Of a stretch of 64,000 bases of DNA, positions 42,150-51,700 are shown piece by piece. Under the pieces are notes generated by a model. It was not told where the DNA came from. It worked only from the letters and a program-made list of their open reading frames with translations, and did not search any database. The DNA comes from JASHPR01 sp963833885 (lineage in GTDB: Bacteria; Actinomycetota; Actinomycetes; Streptosporangiales; Streptosporangiaceae), in the NCBI GenBank assembly GCA_963833885.1, contig CAWHZU010000023.1, positions 302,307-366,306 on the forward strand. Reading direction: 5' to 3'. Made by a program: the position numbers and the translations under genes. Each line of letters starts with the position of its first letter. The stretch's first letter is position 1.

Positions 42150-43559
42150 ATGGCTACTGATCTCGACGCTCGCTCTCTACTCGAGTCGCTCGTTGGGCAG
42201 CAGATATCGACTCTGACGGGCCGGCCGAATACCGTACTTGGCCTAGCTGACATCAATGTAATCGTCGGTACTGATCGGTCGCCAGACGGAGAGCCCGTTC
42301 CCATTGGCGCAGTGCAAGTAGCCCTTGACCGACTGCTAGAAACAGGCGAAGTCGAAGTCCATCCTCGTTCCCTGGGCCATCGAAGCTCGTTTATTGGAGC
42401 TGTGCTGCTCACCCTGCCAGGAGCTGTCGCGCTCCAGACCTCACCACCGCGTATTGAGCTCACCGATCCCGTGACCGCTTATCACGCAAATGAAGCAGGT
42501 CACATTAAAGACTGGTGGGCCACCGATCCTCGGCAACGGTTCTGGCTTGAAATTACAGACCGACCTGACATCGGCATCGACCTTCACTGTCCGCAGCGAG
42601 ACGCGACCGGAAACCGCACGCCCGGATATTCGCTGATCTGGTGTGTCCGAGTCGATGACATCGTTTTTCACTACGAAAAGGACGAGCACGCAATCACCGG
42701 CTGGTCGCGAGCAGCTGGCCAGGTGACAGAGGCCCCGACTGTGTGGCTCTCCCATCGTGGTGCGACTCGGCGGCGGCTACATCAAGAGCGTGCACAACCA
42801 GGCTGGTGGCTCGACTTGGACGGCCCCTTCCCGCTCGATCCGCCACTGACCCTTGCCCAGATCCGCGCGAGTGCGCCACAGCTCCGAGCCGTCCTTGAAG
42901 CGCTACGAGCGCACCATCCCGGGAGCCTTTACTTCCCCTTCAGCTTCTACCGCGGCACGGAACCTCGGCCCCAGCAGCCGTACCTCAACAAGCTGCCAGC
43001 AGAGTTCGTCGCGCTCTTCCCGGCGCTAGCCGCAGCGATCGGGCCAGCTTCAGCAGAGGCGGAAGATCAGAGCGCCCCAACCACACCGTCGCTTGGCATG
43101 CCATACAGAGAGGCCCGAGTCAGCCCACTGCCTAGCGAACGGCAGCCATTCACAGTCGATCCAGCTCTTGTCGAGCGCGCTCTCAAAGGGCATTCCGACA
43201 TGCAGAATGCGCTAGCGGAGGTCCTGCGACAGGCCGGCATCGAGCCAAGATCCAGACTTCCCCGGGAACCCAACTTCGATATTGCCTGGGAAACAGAGGG
43301 AACGGTCTTCGTCGCCGAGGTTAAGAGCATCACGAATGACAACGAAGAAGAACAACTTCGGCTAGGCCTGGGCCAGGTACTGCGATATCGCCACCGTCTT
43401 CAAGCCCTCGGCCATGATCACGTTGTAGCTGTGTTGGCCCCAGAGCGAGCCCCCCGCGACTCCACCTGGAGAGACCTGTGCGACGACGTTGGGGTGGTGC
43501 TGCTAGCCAGGGATGCGATTGAGCGCGCCCCACGATTGCCGCGAACTCCCCGTCCATAG
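42150..43559 (+). CDS. EVE-like reader plus PD-(D/E)XK nuclease (putative modification-dependent restriction enzyme)
   Basis: A 469-aa protein, first gene of the defence island. Residues 105-205 (RFWLEITDRPDIGIDLHCPQ, GYSLIWCVRVDDIVFHYEKD, AITGWSRAAG) follow the pattern of EVE/YTH-like domains, which read modified bases. The C-terminus has NFDIAW (Asp377) and VFVAEVKS (Glu390, Lys392), the D-x12-E-x-K core of a PD-(D/E)XK nuclease, then an RHRLQALG helix. I infer cleavage of foreign modified DNA, or of DNA lacking the host mark. GC is lower than in genes before 42 kb. Reader assignment is by pattern only. Confidence 0.65.
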   Translation: MATDLDARSLLESLVGQQISTLTGRPNTVLGLADINVIVGTDRSPDGEPVPIGAVQVALDRLLETGEVEVHPRSLGHRSSFIGAVLLTLPGAVALQTSPPRIELTDPVTAYHANEAGHIKDWWATDPRQRFWLEITDRPDIGIDLHCPQRDATGNRTPGYSLIWCVRVDDIVFHYEKDEHAITGWSRAAGQVTEAPTVWLSHRGATRRRLHQERAQPGWWLDLDGPFPLDPPLTLAQIRASAPQLRAVLEALRAHHPGSLYFPFSFYRGTEPRPQQPYLNKLPAEFVALFPALAAAIGPASAEAEDQSAPTTPSLGMPYREARVSPLPSERQPFTVDPALVERALKGHSDMQNALAEVLRQAGIEPRSRLPREPNFDIAWETEGTVFVAEVKSITNDNEEEQLRLGLGQVLRYRHRLQALGHDHVVAVLAPERAPRDSTWRDLCDDVGVVLLARDAIERAPRLPRTPRP

Positions 43560-44132
43560 AGCCGGGGGAGTCCAGTGAATGGCTAGGTCAGCCGCGATTC
43601 GAGGTAAGAGCGTCAATTAAATGAGGGTCCTGCGCATCCAGGCTCCCTAGGGATTTCCCTATACCGCCTCCCCAGGCGCTCGCCGCTCGGCCGATCGCCC
43701 ACCGACTCCGGACCTTGGACAGCCTGCCTCCTGTAACCCTTTTTGCACCCTCAGGAGTCCTGTTCTATGTACGTGCTGTGTCGATATGGGCTGATCTAGG
43801 ATGACGGCACCGCTAGTCCGGTGGGTACATGGGTTACTTAAGGCAAAGAGAGGGTCAAATGTCCAGGTCAGACTGCTTGACCGGTAACGGTCATGCGATG
43901 AGCTGTCGGGCCGACCTAAAACGGCTCAGCTCAACGTCGCCGTGTCGCTGAGATTGTCGTCCGCCCTCTATAGCGTTAGCCACATGATGATGCCCCCTTT
44001 GGGCCAGATTCCTTCATGTTATGAAGAATGCGCTGGCAGAACACGCCATGACCTGCTCCTTTCAGCCGTGACGGGCCCAGTGAATCGGGTCGTCGTCCTC
44101 AGCGTCGCCTTCGCGGAGCGGTGGGGGGTCTG
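43560..44132. other. Intergenic region before the methylase operon
   Basis: About 570 bases with no reliable gene. TGACCG-GTAA-CGGTCA (43878-43893) is a dyad of operator size, and TAGGGA-TT-TCCCTA lies at about 43,650. A 63-codon frame (43942-44133) ends on the methylase start but lacks a ribosome site. The promoter of the methylase operon should be in the second half. Confidence 0.4.
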
Positions 44133-45293
44133 ATGCCGAGGCCAGCACAGCGCTACGCCGCCGTGTCACTGTTCGCCGGCTGTGGCGGGATGGACCTCGG
44201 AGCCGAGCAGTCCGGTCGAACCAAGATCGTCTGGGCAATCGACAACGACCGCTGGGCGGTTAAGACATATAGGCGCAATCTCGGCCGTCACATCGTCGAA
44301 GCCGACATTACCTTGACGCCTGTACCCAAGGTTCCCTGTGACATCCTGCTCGCGGGTCCTCCCTGCCAGGACTACTCCACGCTGTGGAACCACGACGGAC
44401 TCAAGACAGCGAGGGGTAACTTGTTTCGCCAAGTAGCCCGCTTTCTGGATGCTCTCCGTCCGGCCGGATTCGTGCTCGAGAACGTCCCGGGCCTACTGTC
44501 CGCGAATCGAGGCGCAGCATGGACGCTCGTACGGCACGCCCTACGAGCACCGACGAGCTTCGCCGGTTCACAAGGGAGCGGCTCGCCGGTACGCTATGAC
44601 ATAAGCGCCCAAGTCGTCGACATGGCCGACCTTGGCGTTGCGCAGCAGAGAGAACGGCTGATTGTGGTGGGTGTCCGGCGTGACCTAGCCGTTCGTCCGC
44701 CTGTCATTCCCATCCCATTTTCCGGGAAACCGCTTACTGTACGCGAAGTTCTTGACGAAAATCCGCTGCCGGCAAACGCACCGAATCACGAGGTAGGACT
44801 AGATACGCCGGATGTCATCGAGCGACTCAAGTTAATCCCGCCCGGAAGCAACTACGAAGTCATCCCTGAGGGGCATCCGCTGGCAGTTCGGGGCTTGATC
44901 AGTCACGTCTATCGGCGTTTGGATCCCGACAAGCCTTCCTACACGATTATCGCCGGGGGTGGTGGTGGGACTCATGGTTACCACCACTCCGAGCCCCGGC
45001 GCTTGAGCAACAGGGAAAAAGCTCGCCTGCAAGGCTTCCCAGACACTTTCGTGTTCGAACACGGCTGCGGAGCTAGCAAATTTGAAGCGCGGTCCATGTA
45101 TCCACGTGTGCGCCGACAAATTGGCAACGCTGTGCCTCCACCTGGAGCAAAGGTCATAGTTGCTGCGCTCGCAGAGACCCTCGCTCAAGCTGGAGTCCCG
45201 CTGCGGCCGTCCAAGGAGCTCGAAGCAGCCCGCCACGGCAAAGCGCACACTGCGGAACGCCCGTCCTCACAACCGAAAGCAGCTAGCCAATGA
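44133..45293 (+). CDS. DNA (cytosine-5-)-methyltransferase
   Basis: Type II-like m5C methylase of 386 aa. Motif I FAGCGGMDLG (residues 14-23), motif IV GPPCQDYS with catalytic Cys78, motif VI ENVPG, motif VIII QQRERLIVVG and motif X QIGNAVPPP are all present. The target-recognition part between VIII and IX is short. I use ATG 44133 (GGGG just upstream) rather than GTG 44121. It leads an operon in which an AAA ATPase, a 522-aa protein and a HerA-type ATPase are linked by 1-4 base overlaps. It therefore very likely provides the self-marking for them. Vsr endonuclease downstream fits m5C deamination repair. Confidence 0.95.
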   Translation: MPRPAQRYAAVSLFAGCGGMDLGAEQSGRTKIVWAIDNDRWAVKTYRRNLGRHIVEADITLTPVPKVPCDILLAGPPCQDYSTLWNHDGLKTARGNLFRQVARFLDALRPAGFVLENVPGLLSANRGAAWTLVRHALRAPTSFAGSQGSGSPVRYDISAQVVDMADLGVAQQRERLIVVGVRRDLAVRPPVIPIPFSGKPLTVREVLDENPLPANAPNHEVGLDTPDVIERLKLIPPGSNYEVIPEGHPLAVRGLISHVYRRLDPDKPSYTIIAGGGGGTHGYHHSEPRRLSNREKARLQGFPDTFVFEHGCGASKFEARSMYPRVRRQIGNAVPPPGAKVIVAALAETLAQAGVPLRPSKELEAARHGKAHTAERPSSQPKAASQ

Positions 45294-47143
45294 CCGAACC
45301 AGCATCCAGCCGCGGCCCCGAGGAACTACCTGTGGTCGCCGCACTGCACATGCTGTCGGTGTTTAGTGCCGACCAGGCAGGCGCCTACCGCGAGCACTTC
45401 TCTACGCTGGCCGCAGCCTTAGGGGATGACGTCAAGACCAAGCTCGGGAGCTTCCTAGCCAGTTGGGCGCTGTCAGGACGACCAGGAACGGTTGTACTCA
45501 CCGGTAACGCCGGAACCGGCAAGACCGCCGCCGCAGAGGCATACTGTCGCGCGCTTGGCGCGTCACTACCCGACAGGGACTCCGTAGTCGAAGTCAGTCC
45601 GGCCAGACGGGTGCTGAAGGATCTTTCAGGCCTACCAGACGCCGCTTCGCGCGCCGAGGCGCTACGGAGCGCGCTTGCTATGGCCGAAGCCCAGACATTG
45701 GTCTGTGCGAACGAGGGAGTTCTTCGGGACGCCCTGGATGACCTCGCGTTCCCTGCCGCGACAAAGGTACTCGAGGAAGCACTTCGGCACGGTGCAGCAG
45801 CAGACAAGATCCTGACAATTGTGAACGTCAACCGCCAGCGGCCGACCGGGGAGCGCCTGTGGAGCCAGCTTCTCGATTATGTAACCCGCGCGGACCTTTG
45901 GACCGGCTGCGCGGACTGCCCATACGAAGTTGGCGGGTGCCCAATGCGCGCCAACGCAGGGCAGCTGCGCCGCCCAGACGTTCGCGAACAACTGCGGACC
46001 TTGTTCCGTCTCGGCACGGGCGAAGCAGTCCCGACGCTACGGGAAGTCTTGGCAATTCTCTCGTGGGCAATCGTGGGTCGGGAGACCTGCAGCAACGTCA
46101 GGGAGCGCAATCGAGACCTTGGGCAGGCAGCGTTTACTGCCACGGATGGCTACTTCACCCGAGTCGTTGGTGGTGGCATGACCGGAGACGACGCTGAACG
46201 TTCGCCGCTGCTGGCAGGGCTAAACAGATGCGGCCTCGGCGATGTCAGCGATTTGCAAGTTGACGAATGGCTGCGGGACACGAATGGCGCCCCCCATGCA
46301 GTCCAGATCATCGCTGGCAATCCTGACGCCACTGACAGCGGCAGCATTGGCGCACTGGCGGGAACTGTTTCGCCGCTAGACCGCGTCCGGACCAAACAGC
46401 ACGAGATGACCTTTCACGCCCTGGGCGAGATGGTTAGTACAGACGAAGATCCAACACGGGTCGAAGATGGCCTCGACGCCCTCGTCCGAGGCGATGGCAC
46501 AACGAACGCCCCAGCCCAGAAACTATGGCGCCAACGACTGTACTTCGAGGCATCAGCAGAGCTGGGGGGGCCCGCCGCGGCAAACCGGCGCATGCTCGAC
46601 TTCCGTCATGCGCACGACCTAATAGAACTTGCCTCCAACGCTGCGCAGGATAGAGACACATTTATCGAATTGAGTGACATCGTGCGGGGACTCAACTTTC
46701 TTGTCACCGGCTTCGCCAGTTCCAGTGAAGGCTTGATCGTTCCGGATCCGGCTTGCCTCTTCGCGCGCGACCCTGGCGCCTTCCGCCCTGCCCGGCCCTC
46801 TTTGGTACACAGCCTTGTACCTATAGACCAGCTTGCGCTGGTAGTGCCTGACCGTGGCTTGGTCCGCGAGCTACTTGATGTAGACCACGTAGACGTGGAG
46901 CTGATCGTAGGTGGCCACAACGACCTAGCACTCCGGATTAGGCCCCGGATGTACGAGGCCATCCGGGAAGCCGCCGAGTTCAGCGGGCCTGTAGGACAAG
47001 GCGTAGCTGAGATGAATGATCTGCGGGGTTTCTATGGACGCCTCGCCGACCGTTTCCTTACAGAGGACGCACTGCGCGTAGCAGATCCTGAGTCCCACCG
47101 AGGGCTAGTTCGTATCACTCTTCCTCATTTCGCGGAGCACTAA
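45290..47143 (+). CDS. AAA-type ATPase, DptF-like
   Basis: A 617-aa P-loop protein. Walker A GNAGTGKT lies at residues 72-79. A four-Cys cluster CADCPYEVGGCPM (with a further Cys) near 203-219 looks like a small zinc site inside the ATPase, followed by VREQLRTLFRLGTGEAVPTLREVLAILSW. This order (P-loop, Cys cluster, helical lid) matches my memory of DptF, the ATPase of phosphorothioation-dependent restriction. Assignment is by pattern, not search. ATG 45290 overlaps the methylase stop (ATGA) and its stop overlaps the next ATG by one base. Confidence 0.65.
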   Translation: MTEPASSRGPEELPVVAALHMLSVFSADQAGAYREHFSTLAAALGDDVKTKLGSFLASWALSGRPGTVVLTGNAGTGKTAAAEAYCRALGASLPDRDSVVEVSPARRVLKDLSGLPDAASRAEALRSALAMAEAQTLVCANEGVLRDALDDLAFPAATKVLEEALRHGAAADKILTIVNVNRQRPTGERLWSQLLDYVTRADLWTGCADCPYEVGGCPMRANAGQLRRPDVREQLRTLFRLGTGEAVPTLREVLAILSWAIVGRETCSNVRERNRDLGQAAFTATDGYFTRVVGGGMTGDDAERSPLLAGLNRCGLGDVSDLQVDEWLRDTNGAPHAVQIIAGNPDATDSGSIGALAGTVSPLDRVRTKQHEMTFHALGEMVSTDEDPTRVEDGLDALVRGDGTTNAPAQKLWRQRLYFEASAELGGPAAANRRMLDFRHAHDLIELASNAAQDRDTFIELSDIVRGLNFLVTGFASSSEGLIVPDPACLFARDPGAFRPARPSLVHSLVPIDQLALVVPDRGLVRELLDVDHVDVELIVGGHNDLALRIRPRMYEAIREAAEFSGPVGQGVAEMNDLRGFYGRLADRFLTEDALRVADPESHRGLVRITLPHFAEH

Positions 47144-48711
47144 TGGCTGCCAAGAGAGCCTCTAAGCAGCAGCGACTTACACCAGGAGCGATCGCCGAAG
47201 AATTGTTCTGCCTGGACCCTGACCGCGATGAACGTGCTCCCCAGCTGTGCGCGGAAACGCTCCTCACTTTTGTCCAGAACGACTACCGTGCGCCTGAGAA
47301 GGGCCAGCTGATCAGTCCAAAGCGGCAGCTGTTCGCGCTGCGGAGCCTCGCCCTCGGCGAGAATTTCCTCGGTGGTCGTGAAAGCGGTCGGGCCGGGGAC
47401 GACGAGACTACTCCCGCCGAGTACGGCGCCAACCTCGCATCTGGTCAGGACCTGCGGAGCTCCACTTACTTGTCGTTGGCTCACGAGGCGCTGCAAGGCC
47501 TGGTCGACCCAGACACTCAACGCGGTAGCCAGCCAGGTGCATGGCTACTGCGTCCCTTCCACGAGTCTTTGCTGTGGTACGACGCCCGGAAAACAGGCAC
47601 CAAGAGCAACGAATACACGGTCCGCAAGGTCTACATGCGTGGCAGCGGCATTACCCTTGCACGGCTTCTAACTGACCCCGCCGACCCGGCAGTGGCCGCA
47701 CTGGGCCGCGACGCTATCGTCGCCATCCGTGAGGCACTCACCGCCGACAGCCCACTGGCAACGATCAGCACACAACTCGAGAGCGCCCTTCCGGACGACG
47801 CGCCATACATACGCCCTCCCGACCTTGGGACCGACGAGCAAGCCGCATGGGATCGAGGTACGGATGCAAGGCTTGTGCATTTGTCTGGGCAACTGTGCCG
47901 TCATGTCGACGGCGTCATGCGCCAGACCGGAGCGAGTGGCCCGGCTCGCCTTTGGCAGCTGCGCAGCATCCTTGCCCTCGACTTGGCCATCCATGTAGTC
48001 CGGACCGCTTGGCAGACCACTGCAACGCCCGAGGCAGAGCGGTACCTTCTACTCAGCTTCGGAGACGGACCTCGTCCACAGGATCCCGTGCGCAAGCGCT
48101 CGGAAGAATCCTACCGCCACGCACGGATCCGTTTGAGCGATGCCACTGTAAGGACACTTGCTCGCCGCATGCAGGAAATCGCCGAAGCAAACGATCCAGT
48201 CGACTGGTCCTCCGAATTCCTATTCCGGCGAACCAGCCAGAGCGACGACACCGCCACTAGTGTCACTAGGCAGTTGCAGAATCTTGATCGAAAAGCGACC
48301 GCGGCAGACTACCTCCGGGTTGCGCGTGCAACTATCGAGACAGCAGACTACGGTCGTGGCGCGGAGGACGGGTTCCGCGTATTGCTCGAATCAATAGGCG
48401 CTCTTATCGGAACGGGCAGCTATAGATACCTTACTGCCGGACCAGACTTGCTTGCGGCGCTCGTAGGCGCCTTGTCGGCGGATATGCCGATGCCTAGCCG
48501 CCAATTCTTTGCCAGCGTCCGGCGCGAATGGGGTCTCGTCATCAACCAGGAGTCGGCAGTCGGCACGGCCTTGGCTCAACAACTCGACGGGGCAGGCCTC
48601 GAACGCAACGCCAGGAGGGCGGAGAAACTCATGAGCGATGCGGGCCTAGCACTCGGTTTGTCGGACCGAACGACGATGGTCGGCGTGCGAGCAAGCCGGA
48701 CCGGCGCATGA
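47143..48711 (+). CDS. Uncharacterised protein in the DptG position
   Basis: A 522-aa soluble protein, mostly helical, with no P-loop, nuclease or metal motif that I can see. Recognisable stretches are YTVRKVYMRGSGITLARLL, LWQLRSILALDLAIHVVRTAWQ and PMPSRQFFASVRREWGLVI. It lies between the DptF-like and the HerA-type ATPase and overlaps both (TAATG and ATGA). In DptFGH operons the middle gene encodes DptG, a bridging subunit of comparable size. I infer the same role here from position only. Confidence 0.5.
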   Translation: MAAKRASKQQRLTPGAIAEELFCLDPDRDERAPQLCAETLLTFVQNDYRAPEKGQLISPKRQLFALRSLALGENFLGGRESGRAGDDETTPAEYGANLASGQDLRSSTYLSLAHEALQGLVDPDTQRGSQPGAWLLRPFHESLLWYDARKTGTKSNEYTVRKVYMRGSGITLARLLTDPADPAVAALGRDAIVAIREALTADSPLATISTQLESALPDDAPYIRPPDLGTDEQAAWDRGTDARLVHLSGQLCRHVDGVMRQTGASGPARLWQLRSILALDLAIHVVRTAWQTTATPEAERYLLLSFGDGPRPQDPVRKRSEESYRHARIRLSDATVRTLARRMQEIAEANDPVDWSSEFLFRRTSQSDDTATSVTRQLQNLDRKATAADYLRVARATIETADYGRGAEDGFRVLLESIGALIGTGSYRYLTAGPDLLAALVGALSADMPMPSRQFFASVRREWGLVINQESAVGTALAQQLDGAGLERNARRAEKLMSDAGLALGLSDRTTMVGVRASRTGA

Positions 48712-51700
48712 GCGCCCGCCTGGGAGGAGCGCTCGCTGAATACCTCCGTCGCCACCTCCCGCCGGAGCAGCCCAATTTCGTCCTCATCGAGGGTGTATCT
48801 TCCGAGGTTGCTGAAGGTATGGACCGATCCTGGGACAACTCTCTCCCTAATCTAGCCATTGTGTCGCCAGCGCCACAACGATTCGGAACTCATGCGCTCG
48901 TTAACGGGTCTGCGACTCAGCTCCGCAACCAGCCGGGCACTACGGGCGTCGTACTCGTTCTCTGTGACGGGGAACAAGTCCCAGATCGCCAGTCGCTGAA
49001 TCTCTTCCAACCCGTCTCCCCTAGCGTCCTGCTCGACAGCGCCGAGGGTATGGGCATTCTGTCCCAGCAGCCACCTTCTGTAGATCTCGACGGTCCTGCG
49101 CGGGCTGTGCGTGAAGCTATTGTCCAAGCGAGCCCTGAGAATAGGCCTAGCGCCATGTCCGTGGCGGCCTATCTCGATCGGCTGGCGACCGGTGCGGATC
49201 CGCTGCGCGCCTTGCCTGTCATCGGAGCCTTCACAGACCACGTCACAGACGGACAGCGAGTCGACTCTGGCCGGATTAGTGACAACCTCGAGCTGGCCGC
49301 CCGACGTACCAGCGAAGACCTCCTCAAGCCGACATCCTTCGCCGACCTGCGCAGACGGGCTGAACGTGTGCTCGCGCAGCGGCCTGGCCTGCGCGAGCGG
49401 ACTGAGGCAGTCCGAGCAGCTGACGAAGTCATGGCTAAACTCGAGGCGGGTAGCTCCGATTTGCTGTCCCTACTGCGTTTCGATGAAGCCCGAGAGATCC
49501 TGGAACAGCGGCCAGAGGCGCTTAGTTCTATAGTCCGGAGAGAGATCCGTCAATTCCGCACCAGCCTGTTGCCGAATAGCCAGGCGGCGATGTTGCCTTG
49601 GAACCTATATGAGCAGCGAGCAGATGAGCTCAACCGTGGCCCGTTGCAGCGCCCTGCAGCACAAGAGCTTTGCGATCTCGACGATGCACAACAGCGCCAG
49701 GTATTCGTCAAGCCCACTCGCAACAAACTCGAACGCCTCCTTCGGGACAAATCCGTAAACGGCAGCAATCCCTCCTGCCCGGAGGCTGCCATCGTGCGGG
49801 CAGCGCAGCAGCTCGGGGGGCTCATCGAACGGGTCCAAGTGCTCGAGCCCAAGCCACCAATCCCGAACTCCCGCACCGCGACCAATCGGACAGGGGCTGG
49901 CCGAATTCTCACTCTTGCCTGTGCACGGCTCCGCCTCGGTGGCTTGATGAACAAGTGGGACCAAACCGGAGGCAATGTCGACGGCCTTCTCCTCCGCGCG
50001 GCCGACGACGATGACCTCGGCGATGTGCTTGCTGCATTCGTTGACGCCGGCCTGGCCGTCGGCGCGCCGTTGCCTCTGTTGCAGCTGCGTCTGCATGCCG
50101 ATGATGGCAGCACTGTCCAAGTGGACTGGCGTCCCGACCTCGACGATGCGGCACTACTTCGCTCCGTGCTGGTCCTATCCGAAGCCCCCGCTCTCACGAT
50201 CGCCATGAAGGGGGAGCCTACGCTGCGTGCCTTCTGCAGTTCCCCGGAAACGGGGACCGTTCTGCGCGTGCCCGAGCCCCTAGTTTCTCTGGCGCGATCG
50301 CTCCAGGCCACGGCGCGAAATGTCCTCGACCGTGGGCTCACCCCCACAGCGCTTCAGCGCTGGACTGATGCCTGGACCAATTCCGTTAAGGAACGGGAAG
50401 CCCTCGGCGACGCAGAGAGTGCGGAAGCTCTCGCTCTAGCGGGAGCCGTTCTGGGAGATCGTGGTACTGCGTTGACTGGGTTGGCGCCCCTCAAATCCGA
50501 ATGGCTCGCTCAGTATCTCGACGCGCTTTGGAAGCTGGTCATCGAGGCCGAAGAACCTAAGACTGACGCTGAGCCGGGCGACGCTGTTGCAACCGCGACG
50601 GCCATCTCCCGCACGACGGCGACCCATCACCCAGCGCACCTTCGCCTCAGGACTCGGGACAGTGCGCTTTTGCCTACTAGTGAGGGTCGCATCTGGAGCG
50701 TCTATGGCGGCTGCACCATGCGCGGCGAAAGCGACTTCGCCGGCGACACCCTGCGGTCCGTGATAACCCAACTACTCACTCTGCAGCCAGAAGCTGCGGG
50801 CCACCTCAGATGCCTCGCTTGGGGTCCTGGTGCCGCGGATCTGCTTACTGCCGAAGCCGTGCGCCTTCTTGGCACACGAACAGGCCGGGGCGTCATCGGC
50901 AAGATCGAAATTTTTTGTATCGGCTCGGGCGAGGAAGACAAGCCGTCCGGAGAAACCCTGGCTGCTGTGGATGAGGCGCTTCGCGGCGGACGCGACGCAC
51001 TCCAGTTGCGCTACCTCGACGACCTCGGGCGAGCTCAAGCCATTCTGGGCGTTGCCCACGATAGCCCTGCCGTACACCTCGCTCTAATCACTGGTCTCAG
51101 CGAAGGAGAACATCGACTTCAATTCGACACCCCGGAGGTCCAGCCGCCCGGCCATGACGGCGAAGTCCTGTTTGCCCCCCGCGTGTGGCAGCGACCCCGC
51201 CAAGACCGATGGACGCTCCTTATGCCTCCTGCAGCCTCGCCAAGTGGCCATGCCTGGTTGAGGTTGCAGAACGCAATCTTCGAAGCATGGCCTGAGCCCG
51301 GCGAGCCGATCCGCGTCCCAGAAGTCCGCGCCGGTGCCCTCGATATCCGTGCCCAGCTCATAGACGTCCACGAACTTGCGCTATGGGTCGCAACCCTCGA
51401 TCGTTACGCAACCCGGGACAGCCTCGAGCACGCCCTCGGTCGGGACAACGTAGCGATCCTTCATCAGGAACGGCGCCTGGGTGGCGACAGCCCGCTGTCC
51501 CTTGTACTCAGCCAAAAATCGGGCGGTTCGGCTGATCGGGCTATTGGCCGCAGCCTGCGTGCAGCTGGTATTGTTGACAACCCTGATATCGCCCTAAGCA
51601 TTGGCACTGAACTTCGCAAGGTCGCCAGCCAGGGGTATGGCATCCTTGCGTTGGAGGCCGCAACTAGCGGGGCGGGCATTAACGAGCTAGTCGGCCATGT

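Noticed and set aside
43942..44133. A 63-codon ORF ending on the methylase start
   Set aside because: No ribosome-binding site, no domain; possible leader but not supported.
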